Shown one piece after another: positions 57,081 through 62,863 of a DNA stretch of 62,863 nucleotides (position 1 is its first letter; every line of letters starts with the position of its first letter). Made by a program: the position numbers and the translations under genes. The notes under the pieces are model-generated. The model ran no database searches and was not told the DNA's origin. It saw nothing but the letters and a program-made list of their open reading frames with translations. The stretch is taken from the NCBI GenBank assembly GCA_017395685.1, contig JAFQOD010000070.1, forward strand, positions 1-62,863, in the 5' to 3' direction. Source of the stretch: Clostridia bacterium (GTDB lineage: Bacteria > Bacillota > Clostridia > Christensenellales > Aristaeellaceae).

Positions 57081-57839
57081 TTGATCAAGTTTGAAAATGT
57101 AAGCAAAATCTATCCCAATGGCGTCAAAGGTCTTTCCAATGTGAATCTCTCCATCGAACAGGGCGAATTCGTGGCGATCATCGGTCTTTCCGGCGCCGGC
57201 AAATCCACCCTGATCCGCACCATCAACCGCATGATCGATGTGACCGAAGGTCAGCTGACGGTGGATGATGTGGATGTGATGACCCTGCATGGCAAATCCC
57301 TTCGCCGCTTCCGCAGGAAAGTGGGCATGATTTTCCAATCCTTCAACCTGGTCACCCGTTCCACTGCGCTCAAGAATGTACTGAGCAGCATGGTGCCCGA
57401 TATGAATTTCTTCCGGGTGTTGCTTGGCATCTTCTCCAAAGAGCAGAAGATGAAGGCCCTGGAGGCCCTGGATAAGGTGGGCATTCTGGATAAAGCATAT
57501 ACCCGCTGCGATCAGCTCTCCGGCGGTCAGCAGCAGCGCGTTGCCCTTGCCCGCACCCTGAATCAGTCCCCTACCATCATCCTTGCTGACGAGCCCGTCG
57601 CCGCTCTGGACCCGGTCACCGCCCATCAGGTTATGAGCGACTTCAAGCGCATCAATGAGGAAATGAATATTTCCATTCTGATCAATATTCACCATGTGGA
57701 TCTGGCGCTGAAGTATGCCTCCCGCGTCATCGGCATCCGTTCCGGTGAAATCGTCTATGACGGCCCCACCACCCAGGTCACCCAGGAAATCCTGGATGAA
57801 ATCTACAACGGTGCTGCCGTTCCCCAGGCCGGCGAGTGA
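57081..57839 (+). CDS. phnC: PhnC-type ABC importer ATPase, TTG start
   Basis: A 252-residue ATPase. Walker A GLSGAGKST, signature LSGGQQQRVALARTL, Walker B IILADEPVAALDP, switch His in INIHHVDLA. The TTG at 57081 gives the family start LIKFENVSKIYPNG and follows AAGGGG by 7 nt; the upstream ATG at 57060 lacks a site. It drives phnE1/E2. Confidence 0.94.
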   Translation: MIKFENVSKIYPNGVKGLSNVNLSIEQGEFVAIIGLSGAGKSTLIRTINRMIDVTEGQLTVDDVDVMTLHGKSLRRFRRKVGMIFQSFNLVTRSTALKNVLSSMVPDMNFFRVLLGIFSKEQKMKALEALDKVGILDKAYTRCDQLSGGQQQRVALARTLNQSPTIILADEPVAALDPVTAHQVMSDFKRINEEMNISILINIHHVDLALKYASRVIGIRSGEIVYDGPTTQVTQEILDEIYNGAAVPQAGE

Positions 57840-57849
57840 GGGTGGAATC

Positions 57850-58800
57850 ATGAGAAAAAGAAATACGCTTCCGGAATATAATATTCCGCTGTATGATCGC
57901 ATTTTTCCGCCGACAAAAATCACCCTGCCCAACGGGCATACTGTGCTCAAGCCCCGTTCCCGTCAGCCCCTGATCTGGGCCATCCTGGTCATCGTCATCT
58001 TCCTCTCCATCAAGCTAACCGGCTTTGATCTGGGGATCATTTTCGCCCGCGGCAATCAGCTGACCAAGATTCTGGGCAGGATATTCAATCCCGATATTTT
58101 CCATTTCAATTTTTCCACCCTGCCTCCCTTCTTTGATAATCCCATTCAGTGGTTCGGCGCTTTCTTTGATGTCATCGGCCAGACCTATAAGGCTTCCTAT
58201 GCCCCCAAGGCCATTGAGCCGCTGCTGGATACCATCAAGATGTCCATCGTCGGTTCTGCGCTGGGTGCCACGCTGGCGCTTCCCTTTGCCGTGGTCGCTT
58301 CCACCAACATCAACCGCAACGGCATTTCGGTTGCTATTCTGCGCTTCCTGCTGAATATCATCCGCACCCTACCCACCCTGGTCATCGCCAAGTTCTGCGC
58401 ATTGATCTTCGGCCTGGGCACCTTCGCTGGTACGGTGGCCATCACTGTATTTACCTTCGGCGTCATTTCCAAGATGATGTACGAATCCATTGAAACCATT
58501 GATATGGGCGCCTACGAAGCCATGCAGGCCCTGGGCGCAAATAAATTCCAGTCCTTCTGGACGGGCTGCATCAAGCAGATCGCCCCCACCTATTTTTCCT
58601 ATTGCCTGTACAGCCTGGAAATGAATATCCGCGCCGCGGCCATTCTGGGCTTTGTAGGCGCCGGCGGCCTGGGCCTGATCATCGACGAACGCATCGGCTG
58701 GCGTTCCTATGAGGATCTGGGTACCATCCTGCTGATGCTGTTCATCGTGGTATTGATCATTGAAAATACCAGCCAGTATCTGCGCAAAAAGCTGAGCTGA
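57850..58800 (+). CDS. phnE: PhnE-type ABC permease, first copy
   Basis: A 316-residue permease. A 40-residue cytoplasmic start, a first helix (PLIWAILVIVIFLSIKLTGF), then the core with the ATPase-coupling loop YEAMQALGANKFQSFWTGCIKQIAPTYFSYC. GAGGGTGG overlaps the phnC end. It probably pairs with the second permease as a heterodimer. Confidence 0.93.
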   Translation: MRKRNTLPEYNIPLYDRIFPPTKITLPNGHTVLKPRSRQPLIWAILVIVIFLSIKLTGFDLGIIFARGNQLTKILGRIFNPDIFHFNFSTLPPFFDNPIQWFGAFFDVIGQTYKASYAPKAIEPLLDTIKMSIVGSALGATLALPFAVVASTNINRNGISVAILRFLLNIIRTLPTLVIAKFCALIFGLGTFAGTVAITVFTFGVISKMMYESIETIDMGAYEAMQALGANKFQSFWTGCIKQIAPTYFSYCLYSLEMNIRAAAILGFVGAGGLGLIIDERIGWRSYEDLGTILLMLFIVVLIIENTSQYLRKKLS

Positions 58801-58811
58801 GGAGGATCGAA

Positions 58812-59714
58812 ATGGAAAAGAAAATGAAAAAAGCATTGCCTCAGCCCCTCACCATTGATTCCATGTATGAGCATCGCCCCCGTCTCTGGTGGCTGTATAC
58901 CCTGATCATTCTGCTGATCGTGCTGATCATGGGCTGGTCCGCCTCCAGCATCGAATTCAAGGGCCTGGCCACCAAGGGCATTGAAGTGGCCAAGGGCGTA
59001 GGCTGGGGTCTGATTCATCCTGATACTGATTTGCTGCTGGGCAAAATCGGCGAAGATACCACCATCGAAGTAATCGATCTGGCTCTTTTCGAACTGCATA
59101 TTTCCACCGAAGGTGTGCCCTATCTTCTGTTCCAGACGGTGGCCATTGCTATCCTGGGCACCCTGATTGGCGGCATTCTGGCCATTCCCTTCAGTTTCCT
59201 GGCCTCCGATAAGATCATGCCCAAGTGGATCGCCTTCATTTTCCGCAGCGTGATCCTGCTCATTCGCACCATCCCCAGCTTCGTCTGGGCCCTGGTCTGG
59301 ATCCGTGTGACGGGCCCCAATGCCTTCTGCGGCGTCGTCACTCAGGCGGTATGCTCCATCGGTATGATCAGCAAGATGTATATTACCGCCATCGAGGATC
59401 TGGATACCCGCATTCTGGAATCCCTGGATGCCGCAGGCTGCTCTGCCTTCCAGAAAATCCGCTATGGCATTCTGCCCCAGATCATTCCCAATTTCATCTC
59501 CACCGTCATTTACCGCTTCGATATCAACCTGAAGGACGCCACCACCCTGGGTATTGTTGGCGCCGGCGGTATTGGTGCCCCCCTCATCCAGTGCATCAAT
59601 TCCAGCCGTTGGAGCATGGTTGGTTCCTATCTGTGCGGTATGATCCTGCTGATGCTGATCATCGAATTCTTCTCTACCCGCATCCGTAATCGTCTTGCTC
59701 AAGGGAGCCGCTGA
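58812..59714 (+). CDS. phnE: PhnE-type ABC permease, second copy
   Basis: A 300-residue permease homologous to the first, with the coupling loop LDTRILESLDAAGCSAFQKIRYGILPQIIPNFIS. A longer periplasm-side segment (about 55-95) separates helix 1 from the core. GGAGG precedes the ATG. Its stop overlaps the nucleotidase start (TGATG). Confidence 0.93.
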   Translation: MEKKMKKALPQPLTIDSMYEHRPRLWWLYTLIILLIVLIMGWSASSIEFKGLATKGIEVAKGVGWGLIHPDTDLLLGKIGEDTTIEVIDLALFELHISTEGVPYLLFQTVAIAILGTLIGGILAIPFSFLASDKIMPKWIAFIFRSVILLIRTIPSFVWALVWIRVTGPNAFCGVVTQAVCSIGMISKMYITAIEDLDTRILESLDAAGCSAFQKIRYGILPQIIPNFISTVIYRFDINLKDATTLGIVGAGGIGAPLIQCINSSRWSMVGSYLCGMILLMLIIEFFSTRIRNRLAQGSR

Positions 59715-61234
59715 TGATGAAAAAGGATTTCCACATCTGTTTTACCTCAGATACCCATGGCTATCTCTTCCCTACCGATTATACCGGCGGGGAAGAGAAG
59801 CCCATGGGGCTTTTTAAACTGGGCGCTGCTTTTCATAAAGACGGAAACACCCTGATCCTGGATGGAGGCGATACCATTCAGGGATCCCCCTTCACCAATT
59901 TCACCCATCGCATGGAAGCAGATTGCCATCCCATCGCCCGGGCCATGAATATGATTGGCTATGACTATGTAACCCTGGGCAATCATGATTTCAATTACGG
60001 CCTTTCCCATCTGCACCAGTATCTTTCTGAGCTGGATGCCGTGTGCCTCTGCGCCAATATCCGGGATAAGGCAGGGAAGCTGCCTATCCTCCCCTACGCC
60101 ATTCATACGCTGGAAAACGGCCTGCGCATTGGCATCACCGGCATCTGCACCCATTACATCACCATCTGGGAAAAGAAAGAAACCCTGGATCAGCTGATCG
60201 TGGAAGAGCCCATCCCTGCCGCCAAACGTGCCCTGGACGCCATGAAAGGGCAGATCGATATTTCCGTCTGCCTGTATCATGGCGGCTTTGAATGCGATCT
60301 GAAGACCGGCAAACGGTTAACGGACAGCCAGGAAAACCAGGCATGGCAGCTCTGTCAGGAAGGCGGATTTGATATCGTCCTTACCGGGCATCAGCATATG
60401 CCGGTGGATCAGCTTCGGATTGGCGGTACCCTGGCCCTTCAGCCGGCTTATCGGGCCGTGCATTACGGCCGGGTGGACTGCGCATGGGAGAATGGCGTAA
60501 TAACCGCCTCCTCCCGTCTCTGCCCCCCGGCTGATCATCCCCTGCCAGAACCCGCTGCCGCCCTTGCCGCATTTGAAGCGGCTGTGCAGCAATGGCTGGA
60601 TACCCCAAAGGGGCATCTGGATCGGCCGCTGCCCGCCGAAGATCATCTGAAAATGGCCTCCCAGGGCTGCCTGCTGGCCAATTTCATCAATACCGTCCAG
60701 TTGGACGCATCCGGCGCTATGCTTTCTGCCACCTCCATGGGCAATGAAATCAAAGGCATGAACCGGGATGTGACCATCCGGGACGTAGTATCCTCCTATA
60801 TTTACAGCAACACATTGGTTTTACTGGAAATGACCGGGGAGCAGCTGAAACGCTATACGGAGCGTACCGCATCCTATTTTACCCTGAAGGATGGCATGCT
60901 TTCCGTCAGCGATGATTTCCTCAAGCCCAAAGTGGAGCATTATAATTACGATTATTTTCTGGGCATGGATTATACCATTGATGTGCGCCGCCCAGTGGGC
61001 AACAGGGTCACATCCATGAAAATTGACGGAAAAGAGATTGCCCCTGAAGATAAGATCACCATCTGCGTAAATAATTACCGCGCTTCCGGCACCGGCGGCT
61101 ATGAAATGGTAAGGCAAGCCCGGGTCATCCGTGAAATTCAGACCGATGTAAGCGAACTGATCATCGCCTATATTGAAAATCATCCTGATATTCAGGTAAA
61201 TCCCCATCGTTCGCTGCATCTGATTACAGCATAG
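59714..61234 (+). CDS. Cytoplasmic 5'-nucleotidase/cyclic phosphodiesterase-like metallophosphatase
   Basis: A 506-residue enzyme of the UshA/CpdB family. Metallophosphatase residues: FTSDTHGYL, LDGGDTIQGSP, TLGNHDFNYG, VLTGHQHMP. The C-terminal nucleotidase domain has YIYSNTLVLLEMTGEQLKRYTE and NNYRASGTGGYEM, which would hold the base. Unlike secreted relatives there is no signal peptide, so it acts inside the cell. Coupled to phnE2, it probably removes phosphate from what the importer brings in. Confidence 0.9.
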   Translation: MMKKDFHICFTSDTHGYLFPTDYTGGEEKPMGLFKLGAAFHKDGNTLILDGGDTIQGSPFTNFTHRMEADCHPIARAMNMIGYDYVTLGNHDFNYGLSHLHQYLSELDAVCLCANIRDKAGKLPILPYAIHTLENGLRIGITGICTHYITIWEKKETLDQLIVEEPIPAAKRALDAMKGQIDISVCLYHGGFECDLKTGKRLTDSQENQAWQLCQEGGFDIVLTGHQHMPVDQLRIGGTLALQPAYRAVHYGRVDCAWENGVITASSRLCPPADHPLPEPAAALAAFEAAVQQWLDTPKGHLDRPLPAEDHLKMASQGCLLANFINTVQLDASGAMLSATSMGNEIKGMNRDVTIRDVVSSYIYSNTLVLLEMTGEQLKRYTERTASYFTLKDGMLSVSDDFLKPKVEHYNYDYFLGMDYTIDVRRPVGNRVTSMKIDGKEIAPEDKITICVNNYRASGTGGYEMVRQARVIREIQTDVSELIIAYIENHPDIQVNPHRSLHLITA

Positions 61235-61260
61235 TTTTCCTTGAAAGGCGGCAAGTAATT

Positions 61261-62697
61261 GTGGCTAAACAAAAGCTGGATCTGACCAATGATAAGCAAT
61301 CGCCGGTAAAGGCGATTCTCTGGCTGGCATGGCCCCTTTTTCTGGAGCAGATTTTATCCACGTTGGTCAGCTTTGCCGATACGTCCATGGTGGGCGGGCT
61401 GGGAAAAACGGCTACAGCTGCCGTATCCATCTCCAATTCCTTTGTATTTCTGATCAACGGCGTGGTAATGGCCCTGGGCGTTGGGCTTACGGCCTATGTG
61501 GCACGAAGCGTAGGCGCAAAGGATTATGAAGCAGCCAAGGGCTATATCCGCCATGCCCTCCTGCTCCTCGGCCTGGTCGGTTTGCCCCTTGCTCTGATTC
61601 CAACGATGCTGCACCGGCTGATCCCCGTCTGGATGGGTGCTGAAACAGATTATCTTGGGCTTGCCCAGGAATATCTTCTGATCACATCCGTCTTCCGCAT
61701 TTTCTCCATGGCCATGATGGTGCTGGGATCGGTCTTCAGAGGAAGAGGCGATACAAAAACCCCTTTCCGCATCAATGTATGCGTCAATATTCTGAATATT
61801 GTTGGCAATTATCTGCTGATTCACGGCAATCACATCATTCCCGTTCACATTGATTTCCTCAATATCCATTGGGATATTCCCATGTTCGGTGCAGGGCTGG
61901 GCGTTGCAGGCGCTGCCCTTTCTACAGGATTTTCCTGGTTGATTGGCGGTGCCACCCTTGCCATCATGCTCTTTGTGAAAAAGGATCCCACCCGTATTTC
62001 CCTGCGGGATTCCTTCAAACCTGATTTCCAGGTGATCAAGCGCGTCTTCTCCCTTTCCATTCCCGCCATGCTGGAAAGATTTTGTATGTCCGCATCGGGT
62101 ATCGTGGTAACCAAAGCCATTGCCACTTTGGGCACCACCGCCGTAGCCGCCAATGCGGTTTACGGCACCGCAGAATCCCTTTCCTTTATGCCGGGCTTTG
62201 CCTTCGCTACCGCTGCCACCACGCTGGTAGGCCAATCCCTGGGCGCTAAAAAGCCTGAATTGGCCAAACGGTATGTAAAATATACCGTTTTCATCGGTGC
62301 ATTTGTGATGCTGATTGCAGGGATTTGCCTGCATGTTTTCTCCCTGCCGTTGGTTACCATCATCAATCCCGATCCAGACGTAGTGGCGATCGCCCAATCC
62401 TGCCTGAAAACGGTGGCCTATGTGCAGCCCATTCAGGTGATTGCCTGGATTATTGCCGGCGCTCTCCGCGGCGCCGGAGATACCCGCTGGCCCTTCTATA
62501 TCACGGCAACCGGCAACTGGCTGATCCGCGCGCTGGGCTCCTGCCTGTGTATCTATGTTTTCAAGCAGGGACTGGAGATTGCGGTTATCTGCATGTGCGC
62601 CGATCAGGCCCTGCGTGCCGTTGCCATGTATTTCCGCTACCGTACCGGAAAGTGGGCCCATGCCATCAAGGATAAGGCCCCATCTCCATCCGCCTGA
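61261..62697 (+). CDS. MATE-family multidrug/cation antiporter, GTG start
   Basis: A 478-residue exporter with twelve helices in two halves (WLAWPLFLEQILSTLVSFADTSMVGGLG opens the first, SIPAMLERFCMSASGIVVTKAIATLG the second). MATE proteins expel drugs or organic cations with Na+ or H+. The initiator is GTG at 61261 with AAAGGCGG upstream. It follows the nucleotidase after 26 nt. Sodium coupling would fit the window's sodium-type ATP synthase but is not shown by sequence. Confidence 0.92.
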   Translation: MAKQKLDLTNDKQSPVKAILWLAWPLFLEQILSTLVSFADTSMVGGLGKTATAAVSISNSFVFLINGVVMALGVGLTAYVARSVGAKDYEAAKGYIRHALLLLGLVGLPLALIPTMLHRLIPVWMGAETDYLGLAQEYLLITSVFRIFSMAMMVLGSVFRGRGDTKTPFRINVCVNILNIVGNYLLIHGNHIIPVHIDFLNIHWDIPMFGAGLGVAGAALSTGFSWLIGGATLAIMLFVKKDPTRISLRDSFKPDFQVIKRVFSLSIPAMLERFCMSASGIVVTKAIATLGTTAVAANAVYGTAESLSFMPGFAFATAATTLVGQSLGAKKPELAKRYVKYTVFIGAFVMLIAGICLHVFSLPLVTIINPDPDVVAIAQSCLKTVAYVQPIQVIAWIIAGALRGAGDTRWPFYITATGNWLIRALGSCLCIYVFKQGLEIAVICMCADQALRAVAMYFRYRTGKWAHAIKDKAPSPSA

Positions 62698-62702
62698 TCA
62701 AA

Positions 62703-62726
62703 AAAATAAGCCGCTCTTCCTGAAAA
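62703..62726 (+). terminator. Left half of an interrupted terminator
   Basis: AAATAAGCCGCTCTTCC followed by TGAAAA looks like the left arm and loop of a terminator for the MATE gene, but the complementary arm is missing. The IS-like sequence begins right there. Confidence 0.4.
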
Positions 62727-62863
62727 TGGACTGTTCCCAGGACAGAGGACAGAGAAAAGAAACACCCTGTTGTAGATAAACAAAGTTTACATGGCCTTGC
62801 ACCGAATTTCAACTGGTGTGAGGCCATTTTTAAGAGAAATGCGCTCGAAATTGTAGAAATCGA
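62727..62863 (-). mobile_element. End of an IS3-family insertion sequence (continues off the right edge)
   Basis: A terminal sequence TGGACTGTTCCCAGGACAG resembles IS3-type inverted repeats, which begin with TG; it lies 60 nt from the transposase stop codon. The other end is outside the window, so the repeat pair cannot be checked. Confidence 0.7.
62787..62863 (-). CDS. IS3-family transposase OrfB, C-terminal fragment
   Basis: The last 25 codons read DFYNFERISLKNGLTPVEIR then CKAM and stop. The pattern YN.ERI..K.GLTPVE.R is the classic end of IS3-group DDE transposases (OrfB). The catalytic residues lie outside the window. A short hairpin in the coding end (62791-62828) may act in termination. 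Confidence 0.85.
   Translation of the reverse strand, partial: DFYNFERISLKNGLTPVEIRCKAM

Noticed and set aside
55873-61234. A complete phosphonate degradation locus
   Set aside because: No C-P lyase or phosphonatase genes; the downstream enzyme is a nucleotidase-type phosphatase.

Overview
The window looks like chromosomal DNA of an anaerobic, endospore-forming Clostridia-type firmicute, possibly near Christensenellales; that placement is a guess from overall gene style, not phylogeny. Evidence for a sporulating firmicute: a spoVA operon with a sigma-G-like promoter, dipicolinate synthase dpaA-dpaB behind a textbook sigma-K promoter, a T-box leader, strong GGAGG ribosome binding sites, many TTG/GTG starts and VanW and ABC-F proteins. 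Most housekeeping promoters match TTGACA-N17-TATAAT closely.

Layout. 1-12.6 kb: start of tuf behind tRNA-Gly, a transglutaminase-like protein, two acetyl/phosphate enzymes, guaB, a MazG-like/52-residue pair, alpha-galactosidase, ROK sugar kinase, pgi, a T-box-controlled HTH-cupin-acyl-CoA synthetase, and rpsI-rplM. 12.6-17.6 kb: a TIM-barrel protein, a D-lactate dehydrogenase-like gene and the spoVAA-AB-(43-residue ORF)-AC-AD-AE operon. 17.6-25.6 kb: the complete F1Fo ATP synthase operon atpIBEFHAGDC, whose c subunit has a two-carboxylate sodium-type site, then upp. 25.6-40 kb: an Lsa-type ABC-F gene with a leader, a sugar nucleotidyltransferase/NahK-like kinase pair, an ECF sigma factor with a large membrane partner and an SH3 lipoprotein, then tilS-hpt-ftsH-PHP-vanW. 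40-51 kb: dpaA-dpaB, a DUF3298-like secreted protein, ftsK/spoIIIE, a GNAT enzyme, a YkvI-like membrane protein, tRNA-Leu, a Na/Pi transporter and a lipase. 51-62.9 kb: a 1034-residue cell-wall protein with seven SH3 repeats behind a perfect WalR-type box, ridA, an AEC transporter, a PhnDCEE-type importer with a cytoplasmic nucleotidase, a MATE exporter, and the end of an IS3-family element that appears to have cut the MATE terminator.

How it works together. There is no single large mobile island; the region is mostly core genome with small regulated modules. The most interesting are: (i) a T-box whose likely specifier is isoleucine AUC and whose acceptor bulge fits a discriminator A, controlling a medium-chain-type acyl-CoA synthetase, which suggests branched-chain acid salvage for amino acid synthesis; (ii) a sodium-type ATP synthase; (iii) an unnoticed 43-residue ORF inside spoVA; (iv) an ECF sigma factor with a matching autoregulatory promoter and a three-part envelope module; (v) a WalR-type box in front of the giant SH3 protein; (vi) a phosphonate-type transporter coupled not to C-P lyase but to a nucleotidase. 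All statements are from reading the sequence; no searches or folding programs were run.
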